Origin: Ehretia macrophylla
Taxonomy: Eukaryota; Streptophyta; Magnoliopsida; Boraginales; Ehretiaceae
NCBI GenBank assembly: GCA_037974665.1
Contig: CM075764.1
Coordinates: 80,499,825-80,563,824 of the forward strand
Direction: 5' to 3'
DNA: 64,000 nucleotides
Both the position numbers and the translations under genes were made by a program. Of the stretch, positions 22,905 to 32,984 are shown in pieces (position 1 is the stretch's first letter; each line of letters opens with the position of its first letter). The notes beneath the pieces were generated by a model. That model had not been told where the DNA came from, searched no databases, and saw nothing but the letters and a program-made list of their open reading frames with translations.

Positions 22905-23030
22905 TTTTTTGCCCATTCTAATCTCTATTAGAATAAATATATTGAAACTACCTTTCAATAATTATAATTTGGCCCCAAAAGTTTTTGTAAATACAATTTG
23001 ACCCCCAAAACTTTCCAAAATTACACTTTT
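21806..23030 (-). repeat. degraded LTR-like sequence, partly inverted copia LTR
   Basis: No coding sequence seen. The right part (about 22920-23030) reads TTTGGCCCC, GTAAATAC and TTTGACCCCC units, the reverse of the copia LTR repeats. Blocks such as CACTATGGCCGAGAATG (22170) resemble the reverse of the LTR leader. I take it as a diverged minus-strand copia LTR. An AT microsatellite lies inside. The first ~200 bases (21806-22000) I cannot assign. Confidence 0.45.
22853..22900. repeat. (AT)n microsatellite
   Basis: About 24 uninterrupted AT units, with a shorter AT run at 22832-22844. Low-complexity open frames of Tyr-Ile across it have no meaning. Confidence 0.95.
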
Positions 23031-23205
23031 GATGGCTGCCCTCTTTTACAGAAACATTCTGTTGTCGTGGCATATGTTGCTGAGGAGTATCAATCTTCGC
23101 TTTCTGAGTAGAAATACTCATAGATGCATGATGAAGAGTAGGGAAATTATCCAAAAAAGACTTATCAGAATGGCCATTAACTGGAGTTCTTGACTATTTT
23201 TGCTC
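23031..23205 (-). pseudogene. possible LINE ORF1 shard
   Basis: The minus strand reads GHSDKSFLDNFPTLHHAS and a following polar stretch in one frame. The DNFPTL motif resembles EFPSL in the ORF1 at 7830-9857 and NFPPL in LINE E ORF1. It is short and low-complexity, so this is a weak call. Confidence 0.35.
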
Positions 23206-23647
23206 ACAAACAAGCATTCAACACTTAGACTATTTTAAATAGTATATTTTTAGTTGAAAAAAATTTCCATACGTATGCATTAACACCCAACTCTGTTAAA
23301 AACTCTATTTTTGCAAAAGAATGTATAAAAACCTTTAAAATTCCTAATCCGATTTAAAATTTGTTTTAATCGACACGAGTCTATTAATATCCGAGGACTA
23401 GGTTTTCAAGACGTTTAAAATACCCGTGTAAAAATTTTAGCGGACGTGTGTTCAAAATACTATTCATAAAAACCATCGATAAAATTTTTGATGCCGTTTT
23501 TGATGAAAATTTCATGAATGCACACATAGCATGTAATAGGAATATAAATCACAGAATTAGCGCATTCTAACTCATATAACACATAAACAGGTCAAAACAC
23601 GCAATTATATGCAAATGTGAAATCTAGGGTTTCACATTCTCCCCCCC
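23206..23647 (-). repeat. start of another gypsy-type LTR with polypurine tract
   Basis: On the minus strand a G-run with GAGAA (about 23647-23637) is followed by TGTGAAACCCTAG at 23636, the look of a polypurine tract plus a 3' LTR start in a Tekay-like element. The LTR sequence continues leftwards to roughly 23206. The internal region of this element is absent because CRM copy 1 is joined at 23648. This family differs from the TGTGACGCCC LTRs of element B. Confidence 0.55.
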
Positions 23648-26403
23648 TACCTGGAGCCTCAATTCCAAATCGTCCAGCTTATAGGAGCAATCCAGAGGAG
23701 ACGAAGGAGCTTCAAAGGCAAGTCGAAGAGTTGCTGGAGAAAGGGTACGTGAGAGAAAGCATGAGTCCTTGTGCAGTTCCTGTAATTTTAGTGCCTAAGA
23801 AGGATGGGACATGGAGGATGTGTGTTGATTGCAGAGCCATCAATAACATAACGGTTAAGTATAGACATCTTATTCCTCGCTTAGATGATATGTTAGATGA
23901 ATTGCATGGTTCTTGTGTGTTTTCTAAAATTGATCTTAAAAGTGGATATCATCAGATAAGAATGAAAGAAGGAGATGAATGGAAAACAGCGTTTAAAACT
24001 AAATATGGATTGTATGAGTGGTTAGTTATGCGTTTTGGACTAACTAATGCACCTAGTACTTTCATGCGCTTAATGAATCATGTTTTGCGTGCTTTCATTG
24101 GTAAGTTTGTTGTTGTTTATTTTGATGATATTCTGGTTTATAGCAAGAGTTTGCATGAACATGTCTCACATTTAAATTCAGTTTTGGATGTGCTTAGGAA
24201 GGAGAAGTTGTATGCTAACCTCAAAAAGTGTACTTTTTGCACCGATAAGCTTGTTTTCCTAGGTTTTGTTGTTAGTGCTAAAGGTATTGAGGTTGATGAT
24301 GAGAAGATCAAAGCTATCCAAGAGTGGCCAACCCCCTCAAGTGTAGGTGATGTTAGAAGTTTCCATGGACTTGCTGGTTTTTGCAGGAGATTCGTGAAAG
24401 ATTTTAGCACCATCTCAGTACCACTCACTGAAGTTATCAATAAAAACGTTGGGTTCAAATGGGGTGAAGATCAAGAGAAGGCGTTTCAGCTTATTAAATA
24501 CAAGCTTACTCAAGCTCCTTTACTTGTTTTACCTAACTTTACTAAAACGTTTGAAATTGAATGTGATGCCTCAGGTGTAGGTGTAGGCGCTATTCTTATG
24601 CAGGAAGGAAGACCCCTTGCATACTTTAGTGAGAAGCTCAGTGGGGCTACACTTAACTACCCCACCAATGACAAAGAGTTGTATGCTTTGGTTCGAGCTT
24701 TGGAGACATGGAAGCACTACCTATGGCCAAAGGAGTTCGTAATTCGTACAGATCATGAATCCTTGAAGCATTTAAAGGGTCAACACAAGCTGAATAAGAG
24801 ACATGCTAGGTGGGTTGAGTTCATTAAGACTTTTCCATATGTCATTCGTTATAAACAAGGTAAGGAAAATGTGGTTGCAGATGCATTGTCAAGAAGGTAT
24901 GCCTTAATCTCTACTCTTGATGCTAAATTTCTGGGCTTTGAGCATATCAAGGACCTTTATGAAGGTGATCACGACTTTAGTGACGTTTATAGGGCTAGTG
25001 AGAAATCTGCAGAAGGTAAGTTTTATAGGCATGAAGGGTTTTTATTTAGAGAAAATAAGTTGTGTGTGCCTAATTGTTCTTTAAGAGACTTGTTAGTTCG
25101 GGAATCCCATGGTGGTAGTTTAATGGGACAATTTGGAGTCGCTAAAACCTTAGCTATTTTGCAAGAGCACTTTTATTGGCCACACATGAAAAGGGATGTT
25201 GAGAGGACATGTGGAAGATGTGTTACTTGTAGGCAAGCTAAGTCTAGGATTCAGCCACATGGATTGTACATGCCACTACCGATTCCTAGTTCACCTTGGA
25301 TTGATATTTCAATGGATTTTGTTTTGGATTTACCTAGGAGTAGACGTGGAAGGGATTCAATTTTTGTTGTTGTGGATAGATTTTCTAAGATGGCTCATTT
25401 TATCCCTTGTCATAAGATTGACGATGCTTCTAATATTGCAGATTTGTTCTTCAGGGAGATTGTTAGGTTGCATGGTATGCCTAGGACAATTGTTTCAGAT
25501 CGTGATGCTAAGTTCTTAAGTTACTTTTGGAAGACTTTGTGGGGCAAGCTAGGGACAAAACTTTTGTTTTCTACAACTTGTCATCCTCAAACTGATGGTC
25601 AAACAGAAGTAGTTAATAGGACTTTATCTTCATTGATAAGGGCTATCATAAGTAAGAACATTAAAACTTGGGAGGATTGTTTACCACATGTTGAGTTTGC
25701 TTATAATCGTACTGTTCATTCTGCTACTAAGTTTTCACCTTTTGAAATTGTTTATGGTTTTAATCCCTTAACCCCTTTGGATTTATCACCTTTGCCTGTT
25801 TCTGAGCATGTGAACTTAGATGGTAAGAAGAAGGCAGAATTTGTGCAACAAATCCATGAGCGAGCATGACTCAACATAGAGAGGAGGACTAAGCAATATA
25901 CCAAGCAAGCTAACAAAGGACGTCGCAAGTTGGTCTTTGAGCCTAGAGATTGGGTGTGGGTACACATGAGGAAAGAAAGATTTCCAACACAGAGGCGTTC
26001 TAAATTGCTACCTAGAGGAGACGGTCCGTTTCAAGTCCTCGAGCGGATTAATGACAATGCCTACAGACTTGATTTGCCAGGTGAGTACAGTGTTAGTGCT
26101 ACTTTCAATGTTACTGATTTAAGTCCTTTTGATGTAGGTGATGATTTGAGGGCAAATCCTTCTCAAGAGGAGGAGAATGATGAGGACATCAAGGCTGCTA
26201 GGAATGTTCCAGATTCAATGCAAGTGCCAGTTGGTCCAGTGACAAGAGCTCGCGCTAAAAAGTTCAAGGAAGAGCTGAATAATTTGGTTCAGAAAGTTCT
26301 ACAACAAGAGGAAAGCGTGTTGGCTAGTAGAGATGAAGAAAGGCTGGTGTTACTCCTCCAAGTAGATCCACAAGAAAGCCGATTAGGCGTCCACATTCAT
26401 TGA
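23648..26403 (+). pseudogene. CRM-like pol (RT, RNase H, integrase, C-terminal TRARAK region), one stop
   Basis: The most intact retroelement frame here: open to 25869, stop TGA at 25867-25869 (CGC in copy 2), then open to 26403. [35 protein letters not shown] at 24118-24129. RNase [41 protein letters not shown]. Integrase: zinc region where the second His of the usual GHFG is Gln (GQFG), CGRCVTC, core [26 protein letters not shown]-terminus: GPVTRARAKKFKEELN. The usual MPFGLTNAP is MRFGLTNAP. The last ~75 codons lie in the LTR. RT N-terminus missing; the apparent ATG at 23617 is in flanking DNA. Confidence 0.88.
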
Positions 26404-27125
26404 ACTAGTTGGGTGAATATTCCAACAAAGATTCAAGTCAAGATTCTATTTTCAAGATTGAAGAACTTCAAGATTCTTCAAGAAGATTCGAAGATTTAGT
26501 CAAGATTTGATTTCTTTGTAATTCTATCTTAGTTTTGGTTTTAGTATTAATTTGAATTCTAGTTTATTAGGTGTTCACACTAGGAAAAATACTTTCTTGG
26601 GCCGGAAGAATAGGTGTTCGCACTAGAGAGGAGCTTTTCTTGGGCTGCAAGTTTGCTTCCTTTTTAGTTACTATTCACGTTACTATTCACGTGAATAGTA
26701 AATAGGAGTCTTTTCTTGGTCTTCAAGTTTGTTTCCTTTGACCTAGTTACTATTCATGTTTTTCCTACTTGGGCTAAGGTTTAGGAGTTCTTTTCCAAGC
26801 AGGATACTTATTTGTTAGTCCTTTTCCTTTGTGAATAGATAAGGCATTTTTTGTGATAATAAAGTTAGACAATTCTGATATTAAATTTGTGAGAGTATTC
26901 TCCTTAAGTTCTCAAGAACTTTTCGAACTTATCAAGATTATTCTTGTGGCATTCACCTTGACTTATCAAACGAGACTTCCATCGTCATTTGTGGCGTCCT
27001 CAACTATACCAAGGTTCTAGCTTCGCTAAGCATAGGGTCGCAGTTCCATCCATTCCTGAAAGGTCTTGGGGTCGTTTGCCATATTTGGTGTTGGGTCGCG
27101 TCACATGTTGGCGTGGTTCGTATCA
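26178..27125 (+). repeat. CRM-like 3' LTR (long type), 948 bp
   Basis: Starts TGATGAGGACATC and ends GGTTCGTATCA. The first 226 bases are also the end of pol, with the stop at 26401-26403. The start was fixed by comparison with copy 2 (27373 and 33702), where the target duplication proves the boundary. The TATA region (AATAGATAAGGC near 26835) is degraded relative to CTATATAAGG in other copies. Confidence 0.85.
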
Positions 27126-27372
27126 CTATGGTTGCACAACCACTATGCAATGCACTTAACAATGGAAATACAATATCAATAATGAAAGCAATGACACATA
27201 GGAGGAACAACAAAGTAGGTTGTCCTCAAAGCAATTAGAATTGAAGCAATAGCATAAACAACTAAACGGTTACAAAGGAACATTTACACATTTCACATAG
27301 AATCTTACCAAAACCTCAAGAATTCCTTAGAAACACATTTAAGCACTTAAAGAACAGTTACGTGACCATGGA
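27126..27372 (-). repeat. 3' LTR of element B, distal segment
   Basis: Matches about 45943-46200 of the 5' LTR (CTATGGTTG-GCAACCAC, AGGTTGTCCTCAAA). Its right end, ATGGA at 27368-27372, is the left copy of the CRM copy 2 target duplication. Its left end abuts the CRM copy 1 LTR. Non-coding. Confidence 0.85.
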
Positions 27373-27690
27373 TGATGAGGACATCAAGGCTGCAAGGAAT
27401 GTTCCAGATTCAATGCAAGTGCCAGTTGGTCCAGTGACAAGAGCTCGCGCTAAAAGGTTCAAGGAAGAGCTGAATAATTTGGTTGAGAAAGTTCTACAAC
27501 AAGAGGAAAGCATGTTGGCTAGTAGAGATGAAGAAAGGCTGGTGTTACTCCTCCAAGTAGATCCACAAGAAAGCCAACTAGGCATCCACATTCATTGAAC
27601 CATTTGGGCGAATTTTCCAGCAAAGATTCAAGTCAAGATTCTATTTTCAAGATTCAAAAACTTCAAGATTCTTCAAGAAGTTTCAAGAAG
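27373..27690 (+). repeat. CRM copy 2 5' LTR, first 318 bp
   Basis: TGATGAGGACATC start, identical in layout to 33702-34019 of the 3' LTR. It includes the pol C-terminal coding part (GPVTRARAKRFKEEL to HIH-stop at 27597), which has no pol upstream here and is just LTR sequence. It ends at TTTCAAGAAG, where LINE C ORF1 starts. Confidence 0.9.
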
Positions 27691-28026
27691 AGTGTTGGAA
27701 AGGAGAAGACACATCTTGTTGCTACACCATCTTCACTAAATATAGGTGCATCCTCACCAAAAAAAGGTGTATCTTCACCTAAATCAGGTGCATCTTCACC
27801 AAAGTCATTTGGAGCTAACATAAAGGTCAGTACAATGCCCAACAAATATGGAGCTCTTGCTGATGCTGACATTGATGAGGCTGATCGTGAACCTGGAGAA
27901 ATCCCTGAGGAGGAGGAAGAGAAGCAATCAGGTTTTGTTCCTACCGTGGCTGTTCCCAGTTATGGTAATCTCCCGAATGATCAGGCCGGTCCTACTACCT
28001 GGTCAACCCAAGCCAGGTTCCCATGA
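27691..28026 (+). pseudogene. LINE C ORF1, C-terminal part with SPK repeats
   Basis: About 111 codons: KTHLVATPSS, then three ASSPK-type units (GASSPKKGVSSPKS, about 27745-27800), NKYGALADADIDEA and REPGEIPEEE, ending at 28026 overlapping the ORF2 ATG at 28023. The open frame extends upstream into CRM LTR sequence, which is accidental. DUF4283 and the knuckle are missing. Confidence 0.8.
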
Positions 28027-30672
28027 TTATTTCCTCCTGGAATATAAGGGGGTTCAATAATCCCCTTAAGCAGAAAAAAGTGTTGAAATTTGAAAATAAA
28101 TTTTCTGTTGATATTTTTTGTATTGTGGAAACAAAAATCAAAAAAGGAAATGAAAGTAACATAATCTCTTGCAGGTTTAGTAATTATGGTTTCATCCATA
28201 ATTACAATTTCTGCTCTACTAGCCGAATTTGGGTACTCTGGAACAAACGTCTTTTTGATATTACTCAAATTGATGCTACTGACCAAGCTATCCTTTGTCT
28301 GATTACATCAAAAATGGATAATACTCAGGTTTACGCCTCATTTGTCTATGGGGATAGTCTTGCTTCCAACAGGCAACTCCTATGGTCTAAAATTGAAGAC
28401 TGGAACACTCTTTGTGCCTCTGTCCCTTGGTGTATCATGGGAGATTTCAATGAAGTCCTTTCTCCAAATGACAAATCATCTCATTTCCTTCCAAGAAGTG
28501 CTGTTGATTTCAGAAACTGCATCAATAATTGCAACCTCATTGATCACCCTACCAACGGGCCTCTTTACGCTTGGACAAATAAAAGTTCTTGCACTTACTT
28601 CAAGGCCAGCAAGCTTGATCGTGCACTTGTGAATGCAAATTGGTTGACTAGGTTTAATCATTCTAATCTCCATATTGAAATGCCTGGACCTTCTGATCAT
28701 TGTCCTATTATTCTATATTCCTCTCTTCCTAGAACTTCAAGACCAAAACCTTTCAAGTTCTTCAATGCTTGGACTTCTCATGATCTTTTCCTTGGTGTTC
28801 TAGAGCAGAACCGGAATTTTTATGCTACAGGTTCTCCTATGTTCCGGCTTGTGCAGAAACAGAAAGCTTTGAAGCACGCTCTCAAGGCTTTTAATGTCTC
28901 ACACTTCTCTAATATTCCAACTAGAGTTCAAAGCCTTCAAGAGGAAATCAATTCTATTCAACATTCTATCCTTGGTGGCAATTTTGATGAGCAACTTATC
29001 ACTCGTGAAAAGAATCTCCTGCATGAAGTTGAATCACTTTCAATAGCTCAAGATGAGAGTCTCAAACAAAAGTCAAGAATTCAAAGGTAATGATGTTATT
29101 GAGGCTATTCTCTCTTTCTTTAGCTCTTCTTCTATTTTGAAGGAAATCAATTCTACTATTATTGCACTAATACCTAAAGTTGATTCTCCTTTGATGGTCA
29201 AAGATTTTAGGCCAATTTCATGTTGTAATACTATTTATAAAATGTATCTCTAAGATCATTGCCAACCGTATGAAGAGCTGCCTTCCACACATCATTTCCC
29301 ACAACCAATCTGCTTTTGTGGAAAACAGATCAATTTCTGAGAATATTCTCATTGCACAAGACATTGTGAGGAATTACTCCAGGAAGAATCTCACTCCTCG
29401 TTGCACTATGAAAGTGGATATTATGAAAGCATTTGATTCTGTCAATTGGGACTTCATCATCCTTTCTCTCAAGGCAGTCGGATTTCCTGATATCTTTATT
29501 GGTTGGGTCCGAGAGTGTATCACAACAACTAGATTCTCTATTTCCATCAACGGGAGTCTTGAAGGCTATTTTCCAGGTACAAAGGGTGTTCGGCAAGGTG
29601 ACCCCATCTCACCTTACCTCTTTGTTATTGCTATGGAGATTCTTACCGGTATGTTTAATCAGCTCCATTGTACTAGAGATTTTCATTTTCATCCAAGATG
29701 TGCTAAACTCAAGCTGAATCATCTTTCCTTTGCGGATGACCTTCTTATCTTCTGCAAAGTGGATGAACTTTCTGTTATAAGCATTATTCGGACACTTGAT
29801 AATTTTCATACAGTTTCTGGGTTAAGGTATAATCTTGACAAGAGTCAGATTTTCTATGGTAGCTTCACTCCTGATAATATTAATCTTATTAATTGCATTC
29901 TTGGTTTTGAAGAGGGTGAATTGCCTGTTTGTTATTTAGGGGTTCCCCTTATTTCTGGTAGACTCCGTAAAAGTGACTGCCAAATGCTTCTCGACAAAAT
30001 CTCTAAATGTATTAATCATTGGGCGAATAGATGGCTTTCTTTTGCAGGCAGGCTCCAACTGATCAAATCAATCTTGTCCAGTATGTACTCTCACTGGATT
30101 AGTACACTTTTTATTCCTAAAGGTGTCATTTTGGATATGGAAAGAATGTTCAAAGCTTTTCTTTGGAGGGATAGTGGTCCTAAAATTGCTTGGGATCTTA
30201 TTTGCAAACCTTTGATGAAGGTGGACTTGGAATCCGTAGTATTGAGGAAGCCAATAAAACTGCTCTCCTTAAGTTTTTTTGGAGGTTTTACTCAACACGG
30301 GATCTTATTTGTAAACCATTTCAAAGATAAATGTATTTGGACACTCACTATTCCGCATGATATTTGTTGGGCGTGGAGAAAAATGCTTCATATTAGGAAC
30401 TTGGCAAAAAAATCCTTTACTCATCTTATTGGTAGCGGAAATTTGACACATTTCTGGCATGATAATTGGCACCCTTCAGGTAACTTGTTACATGAATTTA
30501 GTGTTGAAGTTACTTTTCCTTCCGTCAATGCTCGTGTTTCTGATGTCATTCATGATAATAATTGGATCTGGCCTCATCATCCACCTTCTCTTGCCGATCT
30601 CAACCCCTGCAATCTTATTGATTTGACTTCTAATATTTCGGATTCTTTTAATTGGGCACACTGTAGAAATGG
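28023..30672 (+). pseudogene. LINE C ORF2 (endonuclease and RT), internally deleted
   Basis: 28023-29090 is open for 355 codons and covers the whole AP-type endonuclease: SSWNIRGFNNP, VETKIKKG, GDFNEVL, SKLDRALVN, GPSDHCPII. After a deletion at ~29088 the RT follows: PISCCNTIYK, QSAFVENRSISENIL, CTMKVDIMKAFDSVNWDF, GVRQGDPISPYLFVIAMEIL, and the catalytic FADDLLIF at about 29728. Between ~30210 and 30318 the frame is shifted and then restored. The open frame 29270-30871 passes without a stop into CRM gag, giving a chimeric ORF. Confidence 0.88.
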
Positions 30673-31290
30673 TATTGAATTTACTGATTATGCTATTGTG
30701 TGGTGGGATCAATTGTGTCTCAATAAGAGGCGGAATGGAGAACATCCTGTGGCAACTTGGGATGAGATGAAGAGAGTAATGAGGAGGCGATTTGTACCCA
30801 GTCATTATTACAGGGACTTATACCTCAATCTGCAAGGTCTTCATCAAGGTAATAAAAGTTATTACAAATAGATGGAGATGGCTATGATTAGAGCCAATGT
30901 AGAGGAAGATCGGGAGACGACAATGGCTAGATTTCTGAATGGGCTGAATCAAGAAATTGCTAACACCATTGAGTTGCATCATTATGTTGAGTTAGAAGAT
31001 TTGATGCATATGGCAATTAAGGTGGAGAAGCAATTGAAGAGGGGTGGTTCACGACCAAGGCCAGCCCCGCAACACTCAAGTGCACCTTGGAGGTCAAGTT
31101 ACCCAAGAAAGGAGAAGAGTTCGACTACTTCCAAGGTCAAGCCCGAGCCCAAAACATCCACCCATGCCACGACTTCTCAAGTTAAAACAGCCCCTCCTAC
31201 AACTCATTCTAGTGATATTAAATAATTTAAATGTCAGGGACGAGGGCACATAGCTAGCCAATGTCCAAACAAGAGGGCAATGGTAGTTTT
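30673..31290 (+). pseudogene. CRM copy 2 gag, C-terminal part with knuckle
   Basis: Starts at IEFTDYAIVWWDQL, which matches the middle of gag at 10565-11478. A stop TAG after SYYK at about 30869 replaces GAG. The frame then continues 30872-31225 ([19 protein letters not shown]). The CCHC knuckle (C-X2-C-GRGHIASQC) lies at about 31225-31275; its first Cys codon is lost with a stop just before it (31223). Broken in at least two places. Confidence 0.85.
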
Positions 31291-32425
31291 GGAAAGCGGG
31301 AAGATTGAGTCAAAAAATGAAATGCAATCTGATGACATGCCCATACTAGAGGACACCGAAGTAGGTGAAGAAGAGGAATTTGGGGCAGATTATGGAGAGA
31401 TGCTTGGATTAGTGGCACGACGAGCTTTGAGCTTGCAAGCTAAAGAGGAGGAAGAAGTAGTGCAACGTGAGAACATCTTTCATACCTGCTGCCACGTGAA
31501 AGATAAGGTATGTAGTGTTATTATTGATGGTAGTAGTTGTACTAACGTTGCTAGTACTTCAATGGTTGACAAGCTAGGGCTCACAACAATTAAGCATCCA
31601 CGTCCATACAAGCTGCAATGGTTGAACAATTGTGGTGAGGTAAGGGTTACAAAACAGGTTGTGGTGCCGTTTCGCTTTGGAAAATATGAGGATGAAGTAT
31701 TGTGCGATGTGGTACCTATGCAAGCTGGACATCTTCTTTTGGGAAGGCCATGGCAATTTGATCGATGTGTGCAGCATGATGGCTTCACCAAAAAATACTC
31801 ATTTATGTTCAATCAACGGACAATCACTCTAGTTCCAATGACACCAAAACAAGTTTATGAGGATCAAGTGAGGTTACAAAAATTGAGTGATCAAATTAAC
31901 TTGAGTGATCAAAAGAATTTGAGTGATCAAGAGAATTTGAGTGAGCAAAAGATGGAGAGTGAAAAGAAAAAGAACAAGGCCGAATCTGGAAAGGTAGTGA
32001 GAAGAGAAAAGAATTCGGCCAAGGAGGTAAAAACAGAGGGAAAACAAAGAAATTTTTATGCAAAAGCAAGTGAGGTTAAGAGATCTTTGATTTCAAAAAG
32101 GCCAATGATTGTACTTATGTACAAAGAGGCTCTTTTAAACACTGACCAACTTGACTCTGCATTGCCTAGTGTTGTTGTTTCTCTCTGGCAAGATTTTGAG
32201 GATGTGTTTCCCGAGGAGATACCACATAGTCTACCACCTCTTCGAGGGATTGAACATCAGATAGATTTCGTACCTGGAGCCTCAATTCCAAATCGTCCAG
32301 ATTATAGGAGCAATCCAGAGGAGACGAAGGAGCTTCAAAGGCAAGTCGAAGAGTTGATGGAGAAAGGGTACGTGAGAGAAAGCATAAGTCCTTGTGCAGT
32401 TCCTGTAATTTTAGTGCCTAACTAG
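31280..32425 (+). pseudogene. CRM copy 2 protease and RT N-terminus
   Basis: 381 codons open. An acidic linker is followed by the protease core VCSVIIDGSSCTNVAS (the usual DSG-type motif is DGSSCTN in this clade; about 31510-31557) and HLLLGRPWQFDR. Then comes a charged region with LSDQ-N repeats (about 31880-31950) and the RT start [26 protein letters not shown] and PVILVPN. It stops at 32423 because ~8 bases are missing relative to copy 1 (AAGAAGGATGGG). Confidence 0.85.
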
Positions 32426-32957
32426 GACATGGAGGATGTGTGTTGATTGCAGAGCCATCAATAACATAACAGTAAAGTATAGACATCCTATTCCTCGCTT
32501 AGATGATATGTTAGATGAATTGCATGGTTCTTGTGTGTTTTCTAAGATTGATCTTAAAAGTGGATACCATCATATAAGAATGAAAGAAGGAGATGAATGG
32601 AAAACAGCATTTAAAACTAAATATGGATTGTATGAGTGGTTAGTTATGCCTTTTGGATTAACTAATGCACCTAGTACTTTCATGCGCTTAATGAATCATG
32701 TTTTGCGTGCTTTCATTGGTAAATTTGTTGTTGTTTATTTTGATGATATTCTGGTTTATAGCAAGAGTTTGCATGAATATGTTTCACATTTAAATTCAGT
32801 TTTGGATGTGCTTAGAAAGGAGAAGTTGTATGCTAACCTCAAAAAGTGTACTTTTTGCACGAATAAGCTTGTTTTCCTAGGTTTTGTTGTTAGTACTAAA
32901 GGTCTTGAGGTTGATGAAGAGAATATCAAAGCCTTCCAAGAATGGCCAACCCCCTAA
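32426..32957 (+). pseudogene. CRM copy 2 reverse transcriptase
   Basis: Continues the RT after the small deletion: [65 protein letters not shown]. Catalytic residues are intact. It ends at a stop at 32955 just before the large deletion that removes thumb, RNase H and the integrase N-terminus. Compared with copy 1 it keeps the normal MPFG motif. Confidence 0.88.
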
Positions 32958-32984
32958 AGTGTACATGATGTTAGAAGTTTACCA

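Larger units (their letters stand above)
23648..27125 (+). mobile_element. CRM-like chromovirus copy 1, 5'-truncated
   Basis: Contains RT to integrase and a 948-bp 3' LTR (26178-27125) but no 5' LTR, gag or protease. The first CRM bases, TACCTGGAGCC at 23648, match position 32272 of copy 2. The right end is the proper LTR end TTCGTATCA, followed by LTR sequence of element B (CTATGG). So the right border is a real insertion edge and the left one a later break. Placed in CRM because the pol reading frame runs into the 3' LTR, a known feature of that clade. Confidence 0.85.
27691..30672 (+). mobile_element. LINE C, truncated at both ends
   Basis: ORF1 C-part, ORF2 endonuclease, RT and part of the C-terminal region. 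It has no poly(A): the right edge jumps from HCRNG of ORF2 straight into CRM gag at 30673. It also lacks a block of ~350-400 bases near 29088 (from SRIQ to GNDVIEAI). The loss of its 3' end together with CRM 5' sequence suggests one deletion spanning the LINE-CRM border. Confidence 0.85.

Noticed and set aside
22801-23001. Open frame with repeated Tyr-Ile
   Set aside because: Translation of an (AT)n microsatellite; no protein meaning.
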